23,544 nt of DNA from DSNY01 sp037446035. GTDB taxonomy: Bacteria; Pseudomonadota; Gammaproteobacteria; Burkholderiales; Burkholderiaceae_F. Of this stretch, positions 1 to 6,135 are shown one piece after another (the first letter of the stretch is position 1; each line of letters opens with the position of its first letter). A program made the translations under genes and the position numbers. Under the pieces are notes generated by a model. The model did no database searches and was not told the DNA's origin. It saw nothing but the letters and a program-made list of their open reading frames with translations. The stretch is from NCBI GenBank assembly GCA_037446035.1, contig JBBIJJ010000035.1, positions 1-23,544 on the forward strand, in the 5' to 3' direction.

Positions 1-269
1 CGCCGACCGACGTCAAGCTCGAGCCGTTCGAGTGCGGCGCCACCGTCATCGATCCGACCAACGTCAAGGCGGTGCCGATCAAGTACTACGCGGTGGCGAT
101 CGTCTTCATCCTGTTCGACCTGGAGACCGTGTTCCTGTTCATCTGGGCGCTCGGCGCGCAGCCGCTGACCGGCTTCATGCTGGCGACGTTCTTCATCTTC
201 GTGGCCCTGCTCGTGCTGATCCTGCTGTACGTGTATCGCGCGCGCCTGCTCGAAGCGGTGACCCGATGA
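1..269 (+). CDS. nuoA: NADH-quinone oxidoreductase subunit A (5'-truncated)
   Basis: Membrane subunit of complex I, next to NuoH, J and K at the junction of the arms. The window begins inside the gene: the frame is open from base 3 and gives 88 residues to the stop. The visible part begins with the family's loop motif (KLEPFECG, with the conserved Cys), continues with KYYAVAIVFILFDLETVFLF, which matches the signature second membrane helix with its acidic Asp/Glu pair, and ends with a third hydrophobic helix and a short basic tail. The first helix lies outside the window. The stop overlaps the start of nuoB (ATGA), as expected for translational coupling at the head of a nuo operon. An internal GTG at 72 would remove the conserved loop and is not the start. 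The family assignment is secure; only the N-terminus is missing. Confidence 0.93.
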   Translation, partial: PTDVKLEPFECGATVIDPTNVKAVPIKYYAVAIVFILFDLETVFLFIWALGAQPLTGFMLATFFIFVALLVLILLYVYRARLLEAVTR

Positions 270-799
270 AGATCGACCGCACGATCCCGATCGCGCCGGC
301 GGGCGGCGCGGCCGCGCGCGAGAGGAGCGGCGCCTTCGAATTCATCTCGACGAAAAAGGACGAGCTGATCGGCTGGGCGCGCAAGTTCTCGCTGTTCCCC
401 TACCCGTTCGTCACTGCCTGCTGCGCGATGGAGTTCATGGCCGTCAGCGGCACGCCGTACGACACCGACCGCTTCGGTGCGGCGCTGCCGCGGTTTTCGC
501 CGCGCCAGTCCGACCTGCTGATGGTCGTCGGCACGATCACGCACAAGCAGGCGCCGATCCTGCTGAAGGTCTGGGAGCAGATGTGCGAGCCGAAATGGGT
601 GCTCGCCTTCGGTGCCTGTGCCACCAGCGGCGGGTTCTATCAGAACTACGCGGCGTTGCCCGGCATCGACAAGATCATCCCGGTCGACGTCTACGTGCCC
701 GGCTGCCCGCCGCGGCCCGAGACGGTGATCGACGGGATCATGCAGTTGCAGGACAAGATCGCGCGCGCGCGGCATCCGATCGTCACGAAGGACTTCTGA
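266..799 (+). CDS. nuoB: NADH-quinone oxidoreductase subunit B
   Basis: Peripheral-arm subunit that carries the terminal 4Fe-4S cluster N2, the direct electron donor to quinone. The protein has 177 residues. The N2 ligands are visible as the adjacent Cys pair at residues 52-53 (ACCAMEF), Cys118 (FGACATSGG) and Cys147 (VPGCPPRPE). SPRQSDLLMVVGT and IIPVDVYVPGCPPRPE are family signatures. The ATG overlapping the nuoA stop was chosen; the longer open frame upstream runs through nuoA and has no family similarity. The first 22 residues are poorly conserved and rich in Ala/Arg. The core (FSLFPYPFVTACCAMEFMA, LPRFSPRQ, an extra Cys107) differs from the common beta/gammaproteobacterial NuoB and resembles the form I associate with deltaproteobacteria. 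That phylogenetic reading is from memory and untested. The gene overlaps nuoC by one base (TGATG). Confidence 0.96.
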   Translation: MKIDRTIPIAPAGGAAARERSGAFEFISTKKDELIGWARKFSLFPYPFVTACCAMEFMAVSGTPYDTDRFGAALPRFSPRQSDLLMVVGTITHKQAPILLKVWEQMCEPKWVLAFGACATSGGFYQNYAALPGIDKIIPVDVYVPGCPPRPETVIDGIMQLQDKIARARHPIVTKDF

Positions 800-1281
800 T
801 GGCCGCCGCGCACGTGTTCGATCGCATGCAGCCCGCGCTGGCGCCGCTGGCGCGCACGACCTCGATCGCGCACGGCGTGCTGGTGCTCGCGATCGAGCCG
901 CCGAATCTGCTCGCGCTGGTGCGACGGCTGAAGGACGAATTCGCGTTCGACCTGTTCCTCGACGTGACCGCGGTCGACTGGCTGGGGCAGACGCCGCGCT
1001 TCGAGGTGGTCTGGCACTTCTATTCGACGCAGCACAAGGTGCGCGTGCGCGTGAAGACGCGTGTGACCGAAGCGGATCCGACCGTCGATTCGCTGGCGGG
1101 GTTGTACGGCTCGGCCCGCTTCATGGAGCGCGAGTGCCACGACATGTACGGCATCGCCTTCCGCGGCAATGCGGACCTGCGGCCGATCCTGCTGTACGAA
1201 GGCTTCGTCGGGCACCCGCTGCGCAAGGACTATCCGAAGCAGCAAGAGCAGCCGCTGGTGCCCTACCGGACGACGGAGTGA
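799..1281 (+). CDS. nuoC: NADH-quinone oxidoreductase subunit C (30 kDa)
   Basis: Peripheral-arm subunit that packs against NuoD near the quinone site and has no cofactor of its own. The protein has 160 residues, typical for a stand-alone NuoC not fused to NuoD. The C-terminal half carries the 30-kDa signature: ERECHDMYGIAFRGNADLRPIL, then YEGFVGHPLRKDYP. The N-terminal domain contains the usual FDLFLDVTAVDWLG strand-helix segment. The start was chosen because its ATG overlaps the nuoB stop (TGATG); the open frame further upstream lies inside nuoB. The stop is six bases before nuoD, so the two are co-translated. ECHDMYGI rather than the common WDMFGI fits the NuoB evidence for a non-canonical complex I clade. 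The identification is secure. Confidence 0.95.
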   Translation: MAAAHVFDRMQPALAPLARTTSIAHGVLVLAIEPPNLLALVRRLKDEFAFDLFLDVTAVDWLGQTPRFEVVWHFYSTQHKVRVRVKTRVTEADPTVDSLAGLYGSARFMERECHDMYGIAFRGNADLRPILLYEGFVGHPLRKDYPKQQEQPLVPYRTTE

Positions 1282-1287
1282 CGCGCG

Positions 1288-2514
1288 ATGGACATGAAGA
1301 TCCCCAATCCGATCCGCCCGGCGTTCACGACACCGCTGCGCGACGACACGGTGATCGTCAACATCGGGCCGTCGCACCCCGCCACGCACGGCACGATCCA
1401 GATCGTCACCGAACTGGACGGCGAGCGCGTGCTGCGCGCCGACGTGCACTGCGGCTACCTGCATCGGGGGTTCGAGAAGGAGTGCGAGGACCACACCTGG
1501 CACAACCTGATCCCGTACGTCGATCGCCTGAACTACTGCTCGGGGCTGATCAACGACTTCGCGTATTGCGACGCGGTCGAGACGCTGATCGGCGTGCCGA
1601 TCACGCGCCGCTGCAAGCTGCTGCGCACGCTGCTGGCGGAGTACTCGCGCATCGCCGATCACCTGACCTGCGTGGCGGCGGCGTTGATGGAGCTCGGCGC
1701 GATGACCGCGTTCCTGTATCTGGTCACGATCCGCGACTACATCTACGAGCATCTCGCCGATCTGACCGGCGCGCGTGTGACGTATTCGTACGGCCGCATC
1801 GGCGGGCTCGCGCGCGACCTGCCGGACGGCTGGATCGAGCGGCTCGAGCAGATCCTCGGCCAGTTCGACGAGTTCGTCGGCCGCGTGCACGGACTGATGG
1901 ACCGCAACCGCATCTTCATCGAGCGCATGCGCGACGTCGGCACGATTTCGACGGCCGCAGCGATCAACCGGGGCTACACCGGGCCGATCCTGCGCTCGAC
2001 CGGCGCGCCGCGCGACCTGCGCAAGGACGCGCCGTATCTGGCGTACGCCGAGCTGGACTTCGACGTGCCGGTCGGCATCCAGGGCGACAACTACGACCGC
2101 TATTACGTGCGCATGCGCGAGATGGACGAGTCCGTCTACATGATCCGCCAGTTGATCGACCTGCTGCGCGAAACGGAAGGCCAGCCGATCTGCGTCGACG
2201 ATCGCCGCTGCACGCTGCCGCCCAAGGAGCTCGTCTACCGCGAGATCGAATCGCTGATCAACCACTTCAAGCTGATCATGGACGGGCCGCGCGTGCCGGC
2301 CGGCGACTGCTACGTCGCGCACGAGGCCGCCAACGGCGAGCTGGGCTTCTACATCGTCAGCGACGGCAGCGGAACGCCGTACAAGGTGCACGTGCGTTCG
2401 CCCAGCTTCGTGCACATGGGCGGCGCGCACAAGATGCTCGAGGGCTATCAGCTCGCCGACATCGTGCCGACCTTCGGCTCGATCAACATGATCGGCGGGG
2501 AGTGCGACCGGTGA
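1288..2514 (+). CDS. nuoD: NADH-quinone oxidoreductase subunit D (49 kDa)
   Basis: Forms the quinone-binding cavity with NuoB; related to the large subunit of NiFe hydrogenases but without the metal ligands. The protein has 408 residues, normal for an unfused NuoD. Signatures in order are NIGPSHPATHG near the N-terminus, GYLHRGFEK, the quinone-site segment YVDRLNYCSG, then GDNYDRYYVRMREM, and GGAHKMLEGYQLADIVPTFGSINMIGGECDR at the C-terminus (split here as GGAHKMLEGYQLADIVPT then FGSINMIGGECDR). ATG at 1288 follows nuoC by six bases; a second ATG two codons later is also possible. The last 16 bases of the gene (GGAGTGCGACCGGTGA) are repeated exactly 125 bp downstream, where they form the ribosome-binding site and start of nuoE. 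This indicates an insertion at what was probably a GTGA stop/start overlap. Confidence 0.96.
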   Translation: MDMKIPNPIRPAFTTPLRDDTVIVNIGPSHPATHGTIQIVTELDGERVLRADVHCGYLHRGFEKECEDHTWHNLIPYVDRLNYCSGLINDFAYCDAVETLIGVPITRRCKLLRTLLAEYSRIADHLTCVAAALMELGAMTAFLYLVTIRDYIYEHLADLTGARVTYSYGRIGGLARDLPDGWIERLEQILGQFDEFVGRVHGLMDRNRIFIERMRDVGTISTAAAINRGYTGPILRSTGAPRDLRKDAPYLAYAELDFDVPVGIQGDNYDRYYVRMREMDESVYMIRQLIDLLRETEGQPICVDDRRCTLPPKELVYREIESLINHFKLIMDGPRVPAGDCYVAHEAANGELGFYIVSDGSGTPYKVHVRSPSFVHMGGAHKMLEGYQLADIVPTFGSINMIGGECDR

Positions 2515-2639
2515 TGAAGAACGCGACGAGCAACGGGGGCGGAGTCGAATCTTCGCCTCGACCCTTGCGCGCGGGCACACGGCGCCCGCCGACAGTCGAC
2601 TCTGACCCCGTTTTTCTTTCGGTGGAGTGCGACCGGTGA
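2499..2639 (+). repeat. Inserted palindromic element with 16-bp flanking direct repeat
   Basis: GGAGTGCGACCGGTGA occurs at 2499-2514 and again at 2624-2639. Between the copies lies an element with imperfect inverted ends: 2535-2550 (GGGGGCGGAGTCGAAT) against 2594-2609 (AGTCGACTCTGACCCC), enclosing a smaller GC hairpin (GCGGGC/GCCCGC). The right end runs directly into GTTTTTCTTTC, so the fold looks like an intrinsic terminator or attenuator inside the operon. GGGGTCAGAGTCGA-type ends are, as I recall, common on dispersed intergenic repeats in proteobacteria; this is not verified. The duplication restored both the nuoD end and the nuoE Shine-Dalgarno sequence and start. Confidence 0.75.
2514..2639 (+). 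CDS. Possible 41-residue bridging ORF between nuoD and nuoE (unknown function)
   Basis: This small ORF begins with an ATG overlapping the nuoD stop (TGATG) and ends with a TGA overlapping the GTG start of nuoE (GTGA). It translates the whole inserted segment, and its last four residues (ECDR) repeat the NuoD C-terminus because they read the duplicated 16 bases. The composition (Arg, Pro, Ser, Gly) gives no domain, signal peptide or membrane segment. I doubt it has a protein function. If translated, it would carry ribosomes from nuoD to nuoE across the insert. Seen in sequence: the ORF and its exact boundaries. Inferred: translation and a coupling role. A chance open frame is possible in DNA this GC-rich. 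Confidence 0.35.
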   Translation: MKNATSNGGGVESSPRPLRAGTRRPPTVDSDPVFLSVECDR

Positions 2640-3145
2640 GCACGCTCGTCGCCACGCCGATCCCGAACAAGACCGGATCGATGCGGCACCTGCTGCCGGA
2701 ATTCGAACGGATGAAGGCGCGCTTCCCGGCCGGCTTCGAGTCTTCGCTGACGCTGCCCTGCCTGCGCCGCATCCAGGAGGAGCGCGGCTACGTCGCCGAC
2801 GAGGACATCGACCTGCTGGTCGAGTATCTGGGCGTGCCGCGCATCCAGATCGAGGAAGTGCTGAGCTTCTACACGCAGTTGCGCCGCGCACCGATCGGCC
2901 GCTGGCATCTGCAGGCGTGCCGCAACGTGTCGTGCTCGCTGCGCGGCGCCGAACGCCTGATCGACCTGCTGCAAAAGAAGCTCGGCATCCGTGTCGGGCA
3001 GACGACCCCGGACGGCCGCTTCACGCTGTCGACCGTCGAATGCCTCGGCTCGTGCGGCACCGCGCCGGTGGTGATGGTCAACGACGCGTATCACGAAAAC
3101 GTCGACGCGGCGCAACTCGACGCGCTGCTGGAGCGGCTGACATGA
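2636..3145 (+). CDS. nuoE: NADH-quinone oxidoreductase subunit E (24 kDa, 2Fe-2S)
   Basis: Subunit of the NADH-oxidising module, carrying the off-path 2Fe-2S cluster N1a next to the FMN of NuoF. With the GTG start at 2636 the protein has 169 residues. It shows the thioredoxin-like fold signature and the four ligands Cys95, Cys100 (ACRNVSC), Cys136 and Cys140 (VECLGSC). The N-terminal helical segment (LPCLRRIQEERGYV, then GVPRIQIEEVLSFYTQ) is also characteristic. GTG at 2636 was preferred over GTG at 2627 because GGAG at 2624-2627 is then an eight-base-spaced ribosome-binding site. Removing the insertion would also recreate a GTGA overlap with nuoD. Both the site and the start lie within the duplicated 16 bases. 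The gene ends overlapping nuoF (ATGA). Confidence 0.94.
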   Translation: MSTLVATPIPNKTGSMRHLLPEFERMKARFPAGFESSLTLPCLRRIQEERGYVADEDIDLLVEYLGVPRIQIEEVLSFYTQLRRAPIGRWHLQACRNVSCSLRGAERLIDLLQKKLGIRVGQTTPDGRFTLSTVECLGSCGTAPVVMVNDAYHENVDAAQLDALLERLT

Positions 3146-4461
3146 CCGGCGCCAAGGTCATCATGAACTTCCCGGTCACGCCGACCTCGCACCGGCTGGC
3201 CGATTACGAAGCGCGCGGCGGCTACGCGACGCTGCGCAAGGCGCTGGCCGCGATGCGGCCCGAGGACGTGACCAGGGAAGTCACCGCCTCCGGCCTGCTC
3301 GGCCACGGCGGCGCGGCGTTTCCGGTCGGCCGCAAATGGCAGGTCGTGCATCTGAACGACGGCCAGCCGCACTACCTGTGCGCCAACGCCGACGAGGGCG
3401 AGCCCGGCACGTTCAAGGACCGCTGGATCCTGGAGAACGCGCCGCACCTGCTGCTCGAATCGATGCTGATCGCGTCCTACGCGCTGCAGGTCAGGAACGC
3501 GTTCGTCTACATCCGCGGCGAGTTCGATGCTCCGTACCGGCGGCTCGCCGCGGCGGTCCAGGAGGCGTACGCGGCCGGCTACTTCGGCGAACGCATCCTC
3601 GGCAGCGAGTTCTCCTGCGACCTCGTCGTGTATCGCGGTGCCGGCTCGTACGTGTGCGGCGAAGCCTCCGCGCTGATCACGTCGATCGAAGGCAAGAAGG
3701 GCTATCCGCGTAACCGGCCGCCGCGGCTGACGGTGCGCGGGCTGTACCAGCGGCCGACCGTCATCAATAACGTCGAGACGCTCGCCAACGTCACCGGCAT
3801 CGTGCGCGACGGCGCCGAGGCGTTCAGGAAGATAGGCACGCCGAAGAGCCCCGGCACGCAGCTCGTGTCGATCTCCGGCCACATCGCCAAACCCGGCGTC
3901 TACGAAGTCGAGTACGGCTATCCGGTCGAGAAGTTCCTGTTCGACGATTGCGGCGGCATGCTTGGCGGCAAGGCGCTCAAGTGCATCGTGCCCGGCGGCA
4001 TCTCGACCAAGGTGCTGACGCGCGCGGACATCGCGGGGCTGACCTACGAGCACAAGGCGTTCGAGGCGCGCGGCTCGCAACTGGGCAGCGGCGGCATGAT
4101 CGCGATCGCCGAGGGCACCTGCATGGTGCGGCTGCTGCAGGTGATGCTGCGCTTCTATCACCACGAATCCTGCGGGCAGTGCACGCCGTGCCGCGAGGGC
4201 ATGGGCTGGCTGCAGCGGACGATCGACCGCATCGTCGAGGGCAGGGGACGGCCCGAGGACATCGACACGCTGGTGCGCGTCTCGGAAGCCAACGACGGCA
4301 CGACGATCTGCGGCATGGGCGACGCGGCCGGCTACGCGACCGTCGGCATCATCGCCAAGTACCGCGACGAATTCGAACACTTCATCGCCCACAAGCGTTC
4401 GAAGTGCGGCGGGCGGCTCGAAATCGACCTGGGCCAGGCGGCGGAGGCGACGTATGCCTGA
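3142..4461 (+). CDS. nuoF: NADH-quinone oxidoreductase subunit F (51 kDa, FMN, NADH site)
   Basis: Binds NADH and FMN and carries the 4Fe-4S cluster N3; entry point for electrons. The protein has 439 residues, the normal length. Features in order are the glycine-rich flavin/NADH loop at about residues 51-66 (SGLLGHGGAAFPVGRKW), ANADEGEPGTFKDR near residue 81, GAGSYVCGEASALITSIEGK, and the N3 ligands Cys344, Cys347, Cys350 (SCGQCTPCREG) and Cys390 (TTICGMGD). The loop reads GHGGAAF where most NuoF proteins have GRGGAGF, so an Arg is replaced by His and a Gly by Ala. The fold and other motifs are intact. The start was chosen for its ATGA overlap with nuoE and the upstream frame lies inside nuoE. 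The gene overlaps nuoG by eight bases. Confidence 0.96.
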   Translation: MTGAKVIMNFPVTPTSHRLADYEARGGYATLRKALAAMRPEDVTREVTASGLLGHGGAAFPVGRKWQVVHLNDGQPHYLCANADEGEPGTFKDRWILENAPHLLLESMLIASYALQVRNAFVYIRGEFDAPYRRLAAAVQEAYAAGYFGERILGSEFSCDLVVYRGAGSYVCGEASALITSIEGKKGYPRNRPPRLTVRGLYQRPTVINNVETLANVTGIVRDGAEAFRKIGTPKSPGTQLVSISGHIAKPGVYEVEYGYPVEKFLFDDCGGMLGGKALKCIVPGGISTKVLTRADIAGLTYEHKAFEARGSQLGSGGMIAIAEGTCMVRLLQVMLRFYHHESCGQCTPCREGMGWLQRTIDRIVEGRGRPEDIDTLVRVSEANDGTTICGMGDAAGYATVGIIAKYRDEFEHFIAHKRSKCGGRLEIDLGQAAEATYA

Positions 4462-6025
4462 GTTCTTCGTCAACGGCCAGCCGGTGGCCTTCGCGAAGGG
4501 CCAGACGGTGATGCAGGCCGCACTCGCCGCCGGCTTCTACATCCCGTACTTCTGCTGGCATCCGAACCTGTCGGTCGCGGGCAATTGCCGCGTCTGCATG
4601 GTCGAGGTCGAGGGCGAAGGCGGCGGCAGCAGTTGGATGGACATCGCCTGCAACATGCCCGCGACCGAAGGCATGCGCGTGCTGACCGACTCCGAGCCCG
4701 TGCGCGCGCGGCGCAGGCAGATCCTGCAGTTCATCCTGCTCAATCACCCCGTCGACTGCGGCGTGTGCGACAAGGCCGGCGAATGCCTGCTGCAGGACCA
4801 CCACTACGAATACAACGGCGCGCCGTCGGCCTCGACCGTACCGAAAGTGCATGCGACGAAGTTTTATCCGCTGTCGTCGCGAATCATCCTCGACAACGAG
4901 CGCTGCATCGTGTGCTCGCGCTGCGTGCGCTTCACGCGCGAAGTGTCCAAGTCCGGCGGGCTTGGCATCCTCGACCGCGGCGACACCTCGCTGGTGCGCG
5001 CGAGCGCGGACGGCGCGTTCGAACGCGACCCGTACTCGGACAACGTGATCGATCTGTGCCCGGTCGGCGCGCTGCTGTCGCGGCAGTTCCTGTACAAGGC
5101 GCGCGTCTGGTACCTGAAGCCGACGCCGTCGGTGTGCCCCGGCTGCAGCCGCGGCTGCGCGATCGACATCTGGCACCGCAAGCCGGAGTGGAAGCTCAAC
5201 ACGCTCGATCCGAAGTTGAACGCGCGCATCGAGCGGGTGACGCCGCACGACCCCACCGCGCTGCGCGCGGCCCCAAATCCCCCCGCGCTGCGCGCGACTC
5301 CCTTTTCGAGAGGGGGCAGTCCGGAGTCGGCCGCGAACCCCCGTTTGGAAAAGGCAGGCAAGGGGGACTTGCACGGTGCGGCCGCAGACGACCTCGGCCC
5401 CTGGATCTGCAACAAGGGCCGCGACCTCGCACAGGTTTTCGAGCGGCCGCGGGCCCAGCAGGCGATGCTCAAGGGCAAGCCGGTCGAACTCGCCATCGCG
5501 ATCGACGCGGCGCGCCGCTTGATCGCCGAGGCAAAGCGTCCGGTCGCGCTGGTGTCGAGCTGGGGCTCGAATGAGGAGCTCGACGCATTCAAGGCCGCAC
5601 TCGGCGATCGCGTCGAGTGCTTCGTCAAGACCGACCACTTGCCCGCACCCGGTGAGATCGTCGAAGACGGCTTGCTGATCCGCGCCGACAAGAATCCGAA
5701 CGGGCGCCGTGCGCGCGAACTGTTCGGCGAGCGCGCGCTGCGGCTCGAAGGCGCCGACCTCGTGCTCGTCTGGGGCGAAGGCTTCGACTTCGCGCAACTG
5801 CCGCGCGGCGCGAAAGTGGTCTTCCTGAACTCGTACCTGCAGCCCGAAAACGGCCACGCCGACGCGTTCATCCCGATCAGCGTGCAGACCGAACGCAGCG
5901 GCCATTACACGAATTTCGAGGGCGTGGTGCGCCGTTTCGAGCGCTGCTTCGTCCGCAAGCCGACGGTCGCCGACGCCGAACAGGTGTTCGCGCGGCTCGG
6001 GCAGTCGCTGGTGATCTTCGCGTAG
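4454..6025 (+). CDS. nuoG: NADH-quinone oxidoreductase subunit G (75 kDa, multi Fe-S), short form with in-frame insert
   Basis: Electron-wire subunit. The N-terminal ferredoxin domain has Cys34, 45, 48 and 66 (cluster N1b). His98, Cys102, Cys105 and Cys111 bind N5. Cys151, 154, 157 and 202 bind N4. Cys228, Cys231, Cys235 (VCPGCSRGC) and Cys319 (WICNKGRD) match the extra cluster N7. At 523 residues it is short; the molybdopterin-oxidoreductase-like C-terminal region is only about 200 residues, against 400 or more in long NuoG. The N7 loop between Cys235 and Cys319 is much longer than the roughly 30 residues I expect. Residues about 268-310 are low-complexity Ala/Pro/Arg and coincide with an inserted palindromic repeat that keeps the frame. 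The start overlaps nuoF by eight bases. Confidence 0.94.
   Translation: MPEFFVNGQPVAFAKGQTVMQAALAAGFYIPYFCWHPNLSVAGNCRVCMVEVEGEGGGSSWMDIACNMPATEGMRVLTDSEPVRARRRQILQFILLNHPVDCGVCDKAGECLLQDHHYEYNGAPSASTVPKVHATKFYPLSSRIILDNERCIVCSRCVRFTREVSKSGGLGILDRGDTSLVRASADGAFERDPYSDNVIDLCPVGALLSRQFLYKARVWYLKPTPSVCPGCSRGCAIDIWHRKPEWKLNTLDPKLNARIERVTPHDPTALRAAPNPPALRATPFSRGGSPESAANPRLEKAGKGDLHGAAADDLGPWICNKGRDLAQVFERPRAQQAMLKGKPVELAIAIDAARRLIAEAKRPVALVSSWGSNEELDAFKAALGDRVECFVKTDHLPAPGEIVEDGLLIRADKNPNGRRARELFGERALRLEGADLVLVWGEGFDFAQLPRGAKVVFLNSYLQPENGHADAFIPISVQTERSGHYTNFEGVVRRFERCFVRKPTVADAEQVFARLGQSLVIFA
5274..5371 (+). repeat. Palindromic repeat inserted in frame inside nuoG
   Basis: The ends are near-perfect inverted repeats: CAAATCCCCC at 5274-5283 and GGGGGACTTG at 5362-5371 (9 of 10 bases pair). 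Inside are further complementary runs, CCCTTTTCGAGAGGGGG near 5300 and CCCCCGTTTGGAAAAGG near 5337. This is the style of the dispersed intergenic repeats in high-GC proteobacteria. CGCGCTGCGCGCG just upstream (about 5258) recurs at about 5284 within the element, so the insertion may have duplicated or carried that sequence too. The segment has no stop in the nuoG frame and encodes a Pro/Ala/Arg-rich stretch unlike the rest of the protein. Confidence 0.7.
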
Positions 6026-6027
6026 CC

Positions 6028-6135
6028 ATGACCAACGCTTCGCGCCCCCTTGCCCCCGCCGCTGTCCGTCGAGGACAGCGGGGGGTTTCGCGCCGCAAAG
6101 CAGAGCCGATTTGCGGAAGGATCGGTTCCCCATGA
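6028..6135 (+). CDS. Possible 35-residue bridging ORF between nuoG and nuoH (unknown function)
   Basis: An ATG two bases after the nuoG stop (TAGCCATG) opens a frame of 35 codons whose TGA overlaps the nuoH start (ATGA). The peptide is Arg/Ala/Pro-rich with no recognisable domain and reads straight through a palindromic repeat. Without it, the nuoG-nuoH gap would be 106 bp, by far the longest within this operon apart from the nuoD/nuoE insert. Boundaries are seen directly. Translation, and a role in passing ribosomes across the repeat, are inferred. It may be a chance frame. Confidence 0.33.
   Translation: MTNASRPLAPAAVRRGQRGVSRRKAEPICGRIGSP
6055..6126 (+). repeat. Palindromic repeat with Shine-Dalgarno-bearing tail ahead of nuoH
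   Basis: CCGCTGTCC (6059-6067) pairs perfectly with GGACAGCGG (6073-6081) around a five-base loop, and flanking C and G runs extend the stem past one bulge. After about 35 bases it ends with GAAGGATCGGT (6116-6126), which supplies the nuoH ribosome-binding site 11 bases before the ATG. The same 11 bases, in an 18-of-22 matching context, end the repeat in front of nqrB, so both copies look like members of one repeat family. Confidence 0.6.

Noticed and set aside
691..2772. 693-codon open frame on the minus strand
   Set aside because: It lies antisense to nuoC/nuoD/nuoE, is Arg/His/Val-rich and has no domain; it is a shadow of high-GC third-position bias. The long minus-strand frames at 8195-9835, 10200-12212 and 21441-23480 are rejected for the same reason.
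4454..6025. NuoG as a truncated pseudogene
   Set aside because: It is short, but all expected iron-sulfur ligands are present, the frame is intact, and downstream coupling is kept; short NuoG forms exist.
6111..6131. TTG start for nuoH adding seven residues
   Set aside because: The extra residues are charged and lie in the repeat tail; ATG at 6132 fits the family N-terminus and has a ribosome-binding site.
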